The notes beneath the pieces were generated by a model that did no database searches, was not told the DNA's origin, and saw nothing but the letters and a program-made list of their open reading frames with translations. 64,000 bases of DNA from an uncultured Bryobacteraceae bacterium (GTDB taxonomy: Bacteria > Acidobacteriota > Terriglobia > Bryobacterales > Bryobacteraceae), in the NCBI GenBank assembly GCA_938027685.1, contig CALJAM010000011.1, positions 1 through 64,000 of the forward strand, read 5' to 3'. Positions 1-9,123 of this stretch are shown piece after piece. Within the stretch, counting starts at the first letter, position 1, and each line of letters begins with the position of its first letter. The translations under genes and the position numbers were made by a program.

Positions 1-75
1 TACTCCGGCCCAAAGCGAACCCTGCCGCACCGGAAGCGTCGATGAAAACAAGCCGCCTTGCACCCTGCTCTTTCC

Positions 76-3054
76 TCAGCTCGCCGGAGTGAAGACATAC
101 CTCCGCGCGCCGCTCACAGGCTTGAACTCGAGCCGGCCCGCCCGCAATGTCTTTGTCGCGACGGGCCCCAGCAGCCTCCCCTCCGGATCGTAAGCCAGCA
201 CGGCCCCCGCAGGCGCCTCGAAAGCAATGCGATCGTTGCCGTGAATGTCAATCAGCTCGACCACTCCGCCCGGCCGGTCCCTGCGCGCCACCCCGCCGGC
301 CGCACCCACCCGGCCGTACTCGGTCCAACGGCCCCTGCCATCCAGGTACTCGTACTCGGCTGCCCGGACGTAATCGACGCGCCGGCCGTTCAACTCCGCC
401 GAGAACTCGAGCAGCCCGGCGGACTCGTTCCACGCAACCCAGCCCGCCGGCGGTAGCCGGAAACTCTCGCCTCCCTCGATGCGCACCGTCCAGATTCCCT
501 CCGTCCCCCGGTTCACCCACACGTGGGTCCCGTTTTCGTACTCGATGTGAATCCGGCCCCCGGCGATGGCGCCGGTTGCATGGGCCCGGCTCGGATCGAG
601 CAGTCGGTCGCCCGGGCCCGCGTACTCGATCCGCCGCGGACGCACGAAGGCGTACTGCTGCTGGAGCTGCTGAAGCATGTAGTATGAACGCGCCATCGCT
701 TCCACCCCGAAAGGATCGTCCAACCCCCAGTCAGTCACCAGCCAGCCGAGATTGCCATAGGCGATGCTGGTCGCCAGAAATAGGTCCACGTGGTGGCGCC
801 GGCGCGAGGATTCTTTCCATTTAGGATCGAGCCGGTCTAGGTAATAGTGCGTGTAACCCATTCCGTAGCTGGCCTCCAGAGGGTGGATCTTGTATAGCTT
901 GAACACGGGATCGGGAGGGTGCGTGAGCAGGTTTACGTCCGTGTAAACCCAGCCGTAGCTTCCCGATTCCAGTCCCGCGTACATCCATTGATAAGTGGCC
1001 TCCGACTGGGTAGGTCCGTAAATGCGCTGGTCGTTGAGAAGAAGCTGACCGTAAGCGTAAAAAGTCGCCGCGAAGGTTCCTGCGCCGGGCACGCGCGCGT
1101 CGTAGTCGCAGTAACGCCACGGAGCTACCGCAGTGTGCACGTCGGTGTAGGACATGCGCACGCCGAATTTTTCCTTGATCCTCGGTGCATAGTATTCATC
1201 CATCTCCACGGCCTTGGCCGGCTTGAGCGCGTAGTTGCGCGGCCAGGCACGCCGCCACTCCCCCTCCGGAGTGCGTTGTACGAAGTCCGGGTTCCAGTTG
1301 GTGTTCGTCGGGGAGAAATCCGTGTAATTGGTGTAAACGCCCTGAAGCCAGCCCAGGCTGTGCTGCGCGCGGATATACCAGGCGAGCATGGCGTCGCCGC
1401 CCTTCTGCGGGGCGGCGCGCAGGCGCATCGTAAAGCTGTCGCCTTCGTCACGCCACGTCACCTCATGGCTGTGCTGCATGATTTTCTCCAGCCCGTACGA
1501 GCGTATGCGGCGGCAGCGCTCGTGGTCCGCCCGGAAGCTGCGCGGTTCGGTCACCGTCCAGATCACCTGCTTGCCCTCCTGCTGACGAAGCGACGGCGGA
1601 TTGGCGATGGTGGGCAATGTTTCTTCGTAGCGCGGCGAGACGGTCACGAAGATGCGCTCGTAAAGGTTGTTGCGCAAGCCGTCGGTCTTCGCTATGTAGC
1701 GCAGGCCGCCGTTGATCTCCGCCCAATCGGTCCCCGTCTTCGGTTGTGCCGCGAAGTAGGGTTCCGAGGCGTTGGATCGGTACCAATCGAACCAGACCGA
1801 GACGAAGACGGGGCGCTCGGGCGGGCCGCCCAGCGCTACGCGCGGATTCGCGTTGCCGTAGGTGAGGTACGGGATCGTGATCAGGCGCGGGCTGCTGAGG
1901 CCCGCCACGCGGCCGAAGCTCACTTCCACGGCCTCGCCGCCGTCGCACCAGACGTCGACCACCAGCGACTTCTGCCACAGTCGCAGGTTGTATTCCACAA
2001 CTCGCGCGCCGCAGCGGAACCGCGCCTCCACCGTCTCGCCGCTCGAGTTCGCCCACAGCAGCTCGCACTCCGGCAGTCGTCCTTCCGCCGTATCGGCGAA
2101 CCGGACGCCTCCGCCCTCCATAGGGCGAACGGGTGCGCCGCGGTCGAGCGTCGCCGTGATTTCACCCAAATTGCCGGTGCGCGGTTGGTATTCGTAGACC
2201 AGGCGCGCGTCGCGCCCTTCGTATACGAACTCGAATGCCCCGCGCCGGTGCTGCCGTACCTGATTCCGGTACCGGCTTTCGAAGTTCTCGGGAAGAATGG
2301 TCTCTTCTCGCGTGGGGAACGGGAGTTTGCCCGCCCCCACGTTCAGGCCCGCGATCTGCCCGCGGAAGGGCAGCAGGTTTCTCTGGGGCTGCGGCTTGAA
2401 CTCGAGCGGCGGCAGCTCCTCGGTGAAGAACGCCAGCGAATCGCAATAAAAGTAGCGCGGCTCCGTATGGCGGATCCGCGATATCTCCAGTCCGCTGAAG
2501 GCAGCCGGCCATACGATTTGTTCCAGCGTCTGCCTCGGCACGCGCCGATGAATCAGCCACCACTGCTTCCAGTTGATCCGTGTGAGTTGGATCGGAAACT
2601 CGCGCCCGCGCGCATCGGCCACCAGCACCGACACTTCCGCCGGCGGCGTAGTTTCATCCCGCACCCACTCCCAGCGGTTGCCGTAGCCCCAGAGCTCGAT
2701 TGAATCGAATCGCTCGGGAATGGCGATCGGTTTCGGAGGCCGCGCTACAATGCGGCCGCCTGAAGGCGTGCCCGAGTACCAAAAGCGCGCCACGTACATT
2801 CCCCACATCTGTTGCTCCCGGCTTCGACGCAGCTCCCCGACGGCGCCGTCGTGTAACTCCAGCGTCCAACCGGCCAGATCCTCGAAGTCGACTAGAGTCT
2901 TGGGATGCTCCTGCCGGTCGACCCATGTCATCTCGTAGGGCTGCTGGCCTACCTGTTGCCACGGTTCGATCTCGTTGATGGCGGGAACCGTTTTTTCGGC
3001 CGCCCACGCGGCGGCAAGGGCCATGAGGAATCCGGCAACGGGAGTGATGCCCAT
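76..3054 (-). CDS. Secreted protein, putative glycoside hydrolase-like
   Basis: A 992-residue protein. I start it at the ATG at 3054 because it opens with a clear signal peptide (MGITPVAGFLMALAAAWA, then AEK); the open frame runs further upstream to 3438 but that part overlaps the divergent neighbour and has no signal. The body is rich in Trp and Tyr, with a beta-rich N-terminal half and a second half carrying motifs such as YTDVHTAVAPW and WVYTDVNLLTHPPDP, which look like barrel strands of a glycosidase-type catalytic domain; the C-terminus looks like a beta domain. I cannot assign a family with certainty. It lies next to an oligogalacturonate-lyase-like gene, so a role in plant polysaccharide breakdown outside the cytoplasm is an inference from context. 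Confidence 0.8.
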   Translation of the reverse strand: MGITPVAGFLMALAAAWAAEKTVPAINEIEPWQQVGQQPYEMTWVDRQEHPKTLVDFEDLAGWTLELHDGAVGELRRSREQQMWGMYVARFWYSGTPSGGRIVARPPKPIAIPERFDSIELWGYGNRWEWVRDETTPPAEVSVLVADARGREFPIQLTRINWKQWWLIHRRVPRQTLEQIVWPAAFSGLEISRIRHTEPRYFYCDSLAFFTEELPPLEFKPQPQRNLLPFRGQIAGLNVGAGKLPFPTREETILPENFESRYRNQVRQHRRGAFEFVYEGRDARLVYEYQPRTGNLGEITATLDRGAPVRPMEGGGVRFADTAEGRLPECELLWANSSGETVEARFRCGARVVEYNLRLWQKSLVVDVWCDGGEAVEVSFGRVAGLSSPRLITIPYLTYGNANPRVALGGPPERPVFVSVWFDWYRSNASEPYFAAQPKTGTDWAEINGGLRYIAKTDGLRNNLYERIFVTVSPRYEETLPTIANPPSLRQQEGKQVIWTVTEPRSFRADHERCRRIRSYGLEKIMQHSHEVTWRDEGDSFTMRLRAAPQKGGDAMLAWYIRAQHSLGWLQGVYTNYTDFSPTNTNWNPDFVQRTPEGEWRRAWPRNYALKPAKAVEMDEYYAPRIKEKFGVRMSYTDVHTAVAPWRYCDYDARVPGAGTFAATFYAYGQLLLNDQRIYGPTQSEATYQWMYAGLESGSYGWVYTDVNLLTHPPDPVFKLYKIHPLEASYGMGYTHYYLDRLDPKWKESSRRRHHVDLFLATSIAYGNLGWLVTDWGLDDPFGVEAMARSYYMLQQLQQQYAFVRPRRIEYAGPGDRLLDPSRAHATGAIAGGRIHIEYENGTHVWVNRGTEGIWTVRIEGGESFRLPPAGWVAWNESAGLLEFSAELNGRRVDYVRAAEYEYLDGRGRWTEYGRVGAAGGVARRDRPGGVVELIDIHGNDRIAFEAPAGAVLAYDPEGRLLGPVATKTLRAGRLEFKPVSGARRYVFTPAS

Positions 3055-3126
3055 GGGTTTCTCCGATCCTGGCCATATTAGCCGAGTCAAGAGTTGCCCG
3101 ATAATAAAGGGCAATCGGAAAGGGAC

Positions 3127-4143
3127 ATGCCGCTCGTAAACTGCAAAGCGATTTTGCTGGCGATCCTTTCTGCCGGCCGGTTGCAGGATCAGCCGCAGAT
3201 GATTTGGGAAGGCCAGGTCGACGGCGTGAGCATCCTGCGCATCCGGGGCAACCAGATCGACATCGAGGAAGTGCGCGGCCTGCCGGTCCAGCGGCAACGG
3301 GCGCGGTTTTTCGAACGACTGCCCGAGCGCCGCCAGATCGTGCGCCTGGAGGTGGTCGAGGGTCGCGGTCGCGTCCGCGTCCTCGAACAACCCCGCGCCG
3401 ACAACAATTACACCCTCAGCGTGGAGATCGACGATCACCAGAGCGGCAGCTCCTGGTACTCACTGGCTTTCTACTGGGCCGGCGGACGTGACAGCTGGCT
3501 GGGCCCGCCACTCAGCCAGGAAGGCGCCGGCGAGCGTCTGTGGTGGAGCGGGCGCGTGGACGGCGAGGCAGTGGTTCACTGCCGCCGTGACTTCTGCGAA
3601 GCCGAAACCACTCAGGGCGCTCCCGTCACCCGGGATCGTTTCCGCTTCACGCGTCCCCTGCCGGCCCGGCGTGTCCTGGTGAGTCTGGAAGAAAAGCAAG
3701 GCCGCGGCGAAGTGCGGCTGCTCGAGCAGCCCCGCGAGGAGAACGAGTTCACCGCGCGCGTTCTGATCCGCGACCCGCAGCGTGGCGCAGGCGACTACTC
3801 CTTTGTCCTGGTTTGGGCGCCTCCTGCCCGCGGCGAATCGCCGATCGCGCGGCGTGGCATGATCTGGCGGGGAGCTGTGGACGGCACGGTCCGCGTTACG
3901 CTCCAGGGTTCGCAGGCCTGGGCCGAGGTGATCAGCGGCGCGCCCGTCGAGGACGAGCAGGCCGAGTTCATTCGGCCCCTGCCCGCCCGCAACCTGCCGG
4001 ACGCCACGGTGCGCAAGCTGCGCGGCCGCGGCCGGGTCCAGATCCTTGAGTACCCCTCCGCTCGCAACGGCTACCGGCTTGTCTTCCAGATTGAAGACCC
4101 CAAAGCCGGGTCGGACCGTTACCAAGTCGAAGTGAGCTGGTAG
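3127..4143 (+). CDS. Secreted triple-repeat protein of unknown function
   Basis: A 338-residue protein, started at the ATG at 3127, where a short hydrophobic leader (LVNCKAILLAILSAG) follows and a GGAAAGGGA stretch precedes. After the leader the whole protein is three copies of a module of about 93 residues at 3199-3477, 3541-3816 and 3859-4140. Each copy opens with W-x-G-x-VDG, has a G-x-PV turn, an F-x-R-x-LP-x-R segment, then GRG-x-V-x-x-LE-x-P, and ends on a Trp about 30 residues later. The pattern suggests three tandem beta domains. I do not recognise the family. It is divergent from the large secreted protein on the other strand, with about 70 bases between the two starts. An upstream start at 3094 is possible but would extend the leader without a purpose. 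Confidence 0.8.
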   Translation: MPLVNCKAILLAILSAGRLQDQPQMIWEGQVDGVSILRIRGNQIDIEEVRGLPVQRQRARFFERLPERRQIVRLEVVEGRGRVRVLEQPRADNNYTLSVEIDDHQSGSSWYSLAFYWAGGRDSWLGPPLSQEGAGERLWWSGRVDGEAVVHCRRDFCEAETTQGAPVTRDRFRFTRPLPARRVLVSLEEKQGRGEVRLLEQPREENEFTARVLIRDPQRGAGDYSFVLVWAPPARGESPIARRGMIWRGAVDGTVRVTLQGSQAWAEVISGAPVEDEQAEFIRPLPARNLPDATVRKLRGRGRVQILEYPSARNGYRLVFQIEDPKAGSDRYQVEVSW

Positions 4144-4232
4144 CGCTCAGCCGCCCAGTCCGCGCAGAACCCTAAGCCTCGGCCACGCGCTGCCGAAACG
4201 CGCCCCGGGAGGGCGGCGGCTTCTCTCCAGCC

Positions 4233-5360
4233 TCATAGCGGAACCACGTAAACCTGCGGAACTCCCGTGCGGTCCGAGGTGAAGGCTACGTACTTGCCGC
4301 TCCGGCTGATCGAAGGGTGCACGTGCGCTTGCCGCGCGTGACCGCCGGTGACCGAGGAATCCGGCCAGCACAGGAGCTCGCACCACCCCGTTTCGAGGTC
4401 GATGTAAACGAGAGGATTGTCACCCGGCTTCTGGACGTCGGATACGATGAAACGCCCGTCGGGCGAGATCATCGAATGCCCGAGCATCAGGTTCTCCGAG
4501 GCGAAGTGCGTGCGCCGGTCCGTACCGTCCCTCTTCATCGAGCAGATCGAGGTCGGCACCCAGCCGGGCACTTTCTTCTTGTGGAAATAGAAACGTTCGC
4601 CCGTTGCGTCCCAGTATTCATGAGTAGCGCGCCAACCATAAGGCATGATGAGAAAGGGACGCACGCTGCCGGTTCTAAGGTCGACGATCATCGTGCGCGC
4701 GCGGCGCTCCATCGGCAGGCTCATGTCGTTCTGCTCGTCCGGCGTCCGCACGAAAGTCACCAGATAGGGATCGCTCGGGCAGACGAGCAGGTGTCCGCCC
4801 GTTCCTCCCGGTATGCGCGCGCTTTCCTCGAGCCGCCCGGCGCGGAGGTTCACGCGGCCGATGAAGGTTTCCCCGGCGATCGTGTAGCTGACGGGCGTGT
4901 ACACGCCGTCGCGCGAGAAGGTACGGCCCGCGGCAAAGCCTCCCGCACCCGGCACGGCTTCAGCCAGGTCGATGATGAGTCGTCGCTTGCCGCTCTCCAC
5001 CCCCGTGGCCCACAGCCGGCTTCCGTCGAGATAGACGACCTCTCCGGCGCCCGGCGGGATCGAAAAAGACATGTTGGCCAAATCCCGCGCCTCGGTCAGT
5101 TGCCGACTCAGCCCGGTGGCCAGCTCGACGGCATAAAGCTGCCAGGCGCCGCTCCGGTTCGAACAGTAGACCAAGAAGCGGTCGTCATCGGTAAAAGGCT
5201 GGGCCTCGAAGTAGCAGCTGTGGCTGATCGCATCGCCTTCGGTAATCTGCCAGACCTCGCGTTCCGTGCGGCGGTCGCGCTCTCGTCGGATCGAGGCGCG
5301 GCCTGCACCAGGCCTGAGGCAGAGCAGTGCAGAGACGAATGAGCGCCGCGAAATCTTCAT
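4233..5360 (-). CDS. Oligogalacturonate lyase-like beta-propeller protein (Tat signal)
   Basis: A 375-residue protein started at the ATG at 5360, giving the twin-arginine leader MKISRRSFVSALL. The body is a propeller of WD40/TolB-like blades (DDRFLVYCSNRSGAWQLY; YVAFTSDRTGVPQVYVVPL at the C-terminus). The late segment GHARQAHVHPSIS has the closely spaced Gln and His residues that resemble the metal-site region of PL22 oligogalacturonate lyases, and the length fits that family. Such enzymes cleave unsaturated digalacturonate in pectin breakdown. The location here would be exported, unlike classical cytoplasmic Ogl. The mannonate dehydratase further upstream on the same strand supports a uronate role. 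A non-catalytic TolB-like propeller remains possible. Confidence 0.75.
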   Translation of the reverse strand: MKISRRSFVSALLCLRPGAGRASIRRERDRRTEREVWQITEGDAISHSCYFEAQPFTDDDRFLVYCSNRSGAWQLYAVELATGLSRQLTEARDLANMSFSIPPGAGEVVYLDGSRLWATGVESGKRRLIIDLAEAVPGAGGFAAGRTFSRDGVYTPVSYTIAGETFIGRVNLRAGRLEESARIPGGTGGHLLVCPSDPYLVTFVRTPDEQNDMSLPMERRARTMIVDLRTGSVRPFLIMPYGWRATHEYWDATGERFYFHKKKVPGWVPTSICSMKRDGTDRRTHFASENLMLGHSMISPDGRFIVSDVQKPGDNPLVYIDLETGWCELLCWPDSSVTGGHARQAHVHPSISRSGKYVAFTSDRTGVPQVYVVPL

Positions 5361-5545
5361 CGACGTACCTTCCAATCGCACTCGCCGGCCTGGAGCGCCA
5401 TCCAACTGGGCCCGTCACCCCGCGGACGCTGACCGACTGAGCTCCCGCTCCACCCTCTGGACCGCCCCCGCATTCAAGCACTCTTCGCTCTCCATCTTGC
5501 GCAAACCGGCTTGCTACGCCATCAGGCGCTACCGATCACTCGCGC

Positions 5546-6673
5546 TCAAGCGCGAAAGCGGCAAACCGCCTCTTCCAACGAAGCACCGCGTACCTCGATT
5601 CTGGCCAAATTGCACGTGCCTATTCCCAGCCCCTCGCCCAGACGCATGGTGTTGTCGCAGCGTTCGAAGGGCGCTGTGCCGCGCTCCGCCATGGGATCGA
5701 ATCCCATTAGCGCAGTGGCCACCGCATCTGTGCAAACCGGATTTAGCCCGGCGATGAGAAGACCCGGTGAAATGGGCCGCGTCTGGCGCACCCACGGTCC
5801 TTCACCCCCGGCCATGGATTCGATGCCGTCGATAATGGCCAGATCGATCGGTCGGGCGGCGACCAGATCCGCGACGACGCGCGGAACTCGATAACCTCCC
5901 TCCCGAGGCGAGCGCGGGTCCAGTTCTTGCGGACACGCCCGCGGCGGCTGTCGGTACCCGGTATGCAGCATGGTCCGGCCGCCGCGAGGGAACTGCCCCG
6001 GTTCGTCTTCGGGCGCTCCGTCGCCGTAAATGGTGCAAGGGGTGATGCCGAAGCAGTTCTTCATGGAGAGAGTTACGCCGGCCGTGGCGTGTTCCTTGAG
6101 CTTGGCCAGCGAAACGAATACGTCGCAATCGCGGTACGCAGGGCTGAGGTCGTAGGCAGGATATATCAGCCCGCCCTTGGGTACGGGGAACCGCACGTAG
6201 GCTTTGCGTCGGCCCAGATAGTTCGTGTTCTCGAATTCGACTTCCGGAGCGGCCGTCGCCAGCGCCCGCGGATCCCAGTTTGCCGCCAGCATGTATTCCT
6301 CGAGCGGTTCCGCCGTGGACCAAGGGCTCTCCAACAGCCGGATTCTCTTCGCTCCCGCTCTGCCGAGCAGAGCTACAAAGACTCCCACAACGTCTTGGTG
6401 GACCCATTGAGCCATCCCCAGCGGCCGGTGACCAAGCCGGTAGCTGGGGCTGCCCGTCAGGTTGAGCTTGATCGCCACCACCTTGCCCTTGACCAGGCGG
6501 GAGAGGCCCCCGAGCTGATCGAAAAGCCGCTCCATCGCCGGCCGTAGCTCGGCCCCGTAGCTGCGACAACGCACCACGGAAACGGGCGCGGCGGGAGCAG
6601 GCGGCTGGCCCATGAACTTACCCGCACCCGTCATCACGCCCAGGACTTCCCGGCGAGTGAACTCCATGCTCAT
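5546..6673 (-). CDS. DUF362 domain-containing protein (Tat signal)
   Basis: A 375-residue protein beginning MSMEFTRREVLGVMTGAG, a twin-arginine leader. The body matches the DUF362 pattern: VVAIKLNLTGSP near the start, a central VFVSLAKLKEHATAGVTLSMKN, and a late block with IDLAIIDGIESMAGGEGPW and AGLNPVCTDAVATALMGF. DUF362 proteins are widespread and often described as iron-sulfur or redox-related, but this copy lacks an obvious cluster of ferredoxin cysteines, so I give no activity. It ends in the same minus-strand run as the mannonate dehydratase, with only three bases between its start and the stop of the preceding gene, which points to co-transcription. Confidence 0.85.
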   Translation of the reverse strand: MSMEFTRREVLGVMTGAGKFMGQPPAPAAPVSVVRCRSYGAELRPAMERLFDQLGGLSRLVKGKVVAIKLNLTGSPSYRLGHRPLGMAQWVHQDVVGVFVALLGRAGAKRIRLLESPWSTAEPLEEYMLAANWDPRALATAAPEVEFENTNYLGRRKAYVRFPVPKGGLIYPAYDLSPAYRDCDVFVSLAKLKEHATAGVTLSMKNCFGITPCTIYGDGAPEDEPGQFPRGGRTMLHTGYRQPPRACPQELDPRSPREGGYRVPRVVADLVAARPIDLAIIDGIESMAGGEGPWVRQTRPISPGLLIAGLNPVCTDAVATALMGFDPMAERGTAPFERCDNTMRLGEGLGIGTCNLARIEVRGASLEEAVCRFRA

Positions 6674-6676
6674 GCC

Positions 6677-7963
6677 TCACACCTCCAGCTCGACGGCCGC
6701 GTAGGCTCCGAAGCCGGGCAACGGCAGCTCCACGCCCTGCGGCGCGGGCAGAATCGTTAAGGCACGCGGCTCGCTTGCCGCCGGCTCTCGAAATAGCGCA
6801 CGCCGGACCGGGCGGTTCATGCCCAACGTCACCTCGTGGCCCGCGGGTCGGGCCGCGTAATTGATCAGGTGCACGACCGCCCGCGTCCCGTCCGCCTGCA
6901 TCGCGTAATGCACGTTCAGCGATCCGCCGTTCCAAAGCCTGAGCAGATCGTGGCTTCGGCCCAGCAGCAGGTGCGTGTCGAGGGCCACCAGATAGGGATC
7001 GCTGAACGCCTCGCGCGCGATCGCCAGCCGGCCTTTGCCGACCCTAAGGACCTGGAAGCGCCCGTGCACATCCGGCGGGCCGGGCGATCCCGCCCGCGCT
7101 CGCCATTGGGGCCCGGTGACCAGCAGTCCGCCACGCCGCACGAACCCCAGCAGCCGTTGTTCCAACTCCGGCGGGGGAGCCGCCGGATCAGGATACACGA
7201 TGGCTTTCAGGTCATTCAGATTCACCGCGGCGGCCGCCGCTTTGTCGAGCACGCGGTACGGCAGGTGGCGCCGGCTGAGCAGGTTGAGGATCTCCTCAGC
7301 CATATGCCGGTGTTCGCCCGAAAAGTCCGAGAGCACCCCGACCGCCGCGCACACGGGCCAGTCGCTCCAGTTTCGATGCCGCTGGAAGAAGTTCAGCGCC
7401 GCGGAAATCGCACGCATCACAGGACCCGCCCGATCCGGCCGGCTCTGCAAACCCTCGTCGAGCGCGATCGCCCAGCGCGCTCCGAACACCTCCGCATCAG
7501 CCACTGCCACAGCGTAAGACTCCGCTGCGAGGACCGTCTTCGCCGGTGGATCGAAGAACAGCCAAACCTCACGACCCGGTAGCAGCGTGCGTGCCAGTTG
7601 GGCGAACCAGCCGTTGGAGTCCACCCAGGGTACGCCCGTAGGTCCCGCGGAGGCGCCGCTGCCGGCCGCGACGGCCGGCCAGACGCAATCGCCTGCAGCC
7701 ACAATGGGCCCGCCGCCTTTCCAATCCAGCTCGCCGCGAGCTACGATGCGGAACCGGCCCTGCGGCCCCGATACTTCCCCGGCCGGGCTCATTTCCCAAC
7801 ACGACAAACCCTGTTGCTGCGCCTGCGCACGGACCTCGGCCAGCTCCCGGTCCGGCGGCATCAGCAGAACGTTGACCGGGCTGTCCCTCAGCAGGTCCAG
7901 TAGCGCCGGATCGCGCCAGCTCCGCGGCCAGCGCATGGGGATCCACTCGAGCCCCGCCTTCAC
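6677..7963 (-). CDS. Hypothetical protein, beta-galactosidase trimerisation-like region
   Basis: A 428-residue protein started at the GTG at 7963, which has GGAGGG nine bases upstream and lies just after the stop of the mannonate dehydratase; an internal ATG at 7936 is the alternative. The frame stays open to 8494, but that part is the shadow of the dehydratase. No signal peptide. The middle and C-terminal parts contain KAIVYPDPAAPPPELEQ and RRGGLLVTGPQW, a glutamine-amidotransferase-like fold as in the trimerisation domain of GH42 beta-galactosidases, followed by LNVHYAMQADGTRAVVHLINY, a beta sandwich-like tail. I see no catalytic domain, so the function is open; context suggests sugar metabolism. 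Confidence 0.75.
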   Translation of the reverse strand: MKAGLEWIPMRWPRSWRDPALLDLLRDSPVNVLLMPPDRELAEVRAQAQQQGLSCWEMSPAGEVSGPQGRFRIVARGELDWKGGGPIVAAGDCVWPAVAAGSGASAGPTGVPWVDSNGWFAQLARTLLPGREVWLFFDPPAKTVLAAESYAVAVADAEVFGARWAIALDEGLQSRPDRAGPVMRAISAALNFFQRHRNWSDWPVCAAVGVLSDFSGEHRHMAEEILNLLSRRHLPYRVLDKAAAAAVNLNDLKAIVYPDPAAPPPELEQRLLGFVRRGGLLVTGPQWRARAGSPGPPDVHGRFQVLRVGKGRLAIAREAFSDPYLVALDTHLLLGRSHDLLRLWNGGSLNVHYAMQADGTRAVVHLINYAARPAGHEVTLGMNRPVRRALFREPAASEPRALTILPAPQGVELPLPGFGAYAAVELEV

Positions 7964-7968
7964 CGTCT

Positions 7969-9081
7969 TCAGCCCTCCGAGTAAACCATCTGAATCAGTG
8001 CCTGGATGTATCCGAAGGCGTAGGCGAAGGCTTGGCGCTGACCCTCGTCCCCAGGGATTCTCGGGACGTGATCCGGCATGATCATGCCGTCGTAGCCCAC
8101 CTCTTTGTAAACGCGGATGGCGCGGATCATATCCACGTCCCCGTCGTCGGGGAACGTTTCCTGAAAGTTCAGGAAACCGCCGCGGATGTTTCGGAAGTGC
8201 ACGTTGAAGATCTTCTTGCGCTGCCCGAAGTACCGGATGACGTCGAAGATCTCGCGGCCCGGGTCCGTGAGCATTTCGGCGACCGTTCCCTGGCAGAAGT
8301 TCAAACCGTGGTAGGCACTGGGGACGATCTCGATGAACCGCTTCAAGCCCTCGACGCTCCCCAGCACGCGGTGCACCCCGCGAAACCCTTTCTCGGCAGG
8401 CATGGGCGGATCGTGCGGGTGACAGGCCATGCGGACCTTGTATTCTTCCGCCACGGGGATGACCCGCTTGAGAAAGTACGTGATGCGCTCCCACATCTCA
8501 TCCGCGCTGACCGGCCCCGCTTCGGTGAGCGGAGGCTCCTGCCGCGCCTGCTCGTAGACGAACGTGCTGTAGAGAGCGCCGCCCCGGCCCCGCGTCGGTG
8601 CTGTGCGGACCACCCCTAGGATCGTGAGATTGTACTTGAGGGCCGGGATCCCCGCACGGGCGGCATTGCGGATCATCTGACAGATCGCGTCTATCTCCCG
8701 ATCGCGCTCCGGACTCTTGCCCAGCATGATGTTGGGGTGCTCAGCCCGCGTGATGTAGACCGAGCTCAGCGGCAACGGAACCATCTCCAGCTTGATCCCG
8801 AACGATTCCACGCGCTCGCGCAGTCGTAGCAGCCCTTCCACCGACCAGGCCTCGTCGAGCTTGCGGGAAGGCAATGCGCTGCAAATGTGGTGCACGCCCA
8901 GCGCGGCCAGCGTGCGTAGGATATCGTCCGTCGAGCCGTGCTGCGTGCCCGCTTTCATGCGTGGCGCGGCGGCCGCGCCGCTGGGACGCTGCGGGGGACG
9001 GCCCGCCAGAGCCAAGGCGGCTTCAGCCCGCCTTTCAGCCAGACTCACGGCGGCGGCTAGGAAGCTTCGGCGTCGCATCAA
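7969..9081 (-). CDS. uxuA: D-mannonate dehydratase family protein with Tat signal
   Basis: A 370-residue protein. The C-terminal two thirds match UxuA-type mannonate dehydratases: [37 protein letters not shown] and [13 protein letters not shown] carry the Cys, His and Asp residues that bind the metal in this family. Mannonate dehydratase converts D-mannonate to 2-keto-3-deoxy-gluconate in glucuronate breakdown. The N-terminus [15 protein letters not shown] is a twin-arginine leader, which is unusual for a classical cytoplasmic UxuA, so this may be an exported relative with a different substrate. The start could be the second ATG at 9078. It is the first gene of a run with the next two minus-strand genes. 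Confidence 0.85.
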   Translation of the reverse strand: MMRRRSFLAAAVSLAERRAEAALALAGRPPQRPSGAAAAPRMKAGTQHGSTDDILRTLAALGVHHICSALPSRKLDEAWSVEGLLRLRERVESFGIKLEMVPLPLSSVYITRAEHPNIMLGKSPERDREIDAICQMIRNAARAGIPALKYNLTILGVVRTAPTRGRGGALYSTFVYEQARQEPPLTEAGPVSADEMWERITYFLKRVIPVAEEYKVRMACHPHDPPMPAEKGFRGVHRVLGSVEGLKRFIEIVPSAYHGLNFCQGTVAEMLTDPGREIFDVIRYFGQRKKIFNVHFRNIRGGFLNFQETFPDDGDVDMIRAIRVYKEVGYDGMIMPDHVPRIPGDEGQRQAFAYAFGYIQALIQMVYSEG

Positions 9082-9123
9082 TCTAAGAATAACCGCGACG
9101 CGGCTCCGACAAAACCGCTGAAC

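Noticed and set aside
919-2703. A 594-residue open frame opposite the first large gene.
   Set aside because: Antisense shadow, no start signal or domain.
7964-8494. Upstream extension of the frame at 6677-7963.
   Set aside because: It is an out-of-frame reading of the mannonate dehydratase gene.
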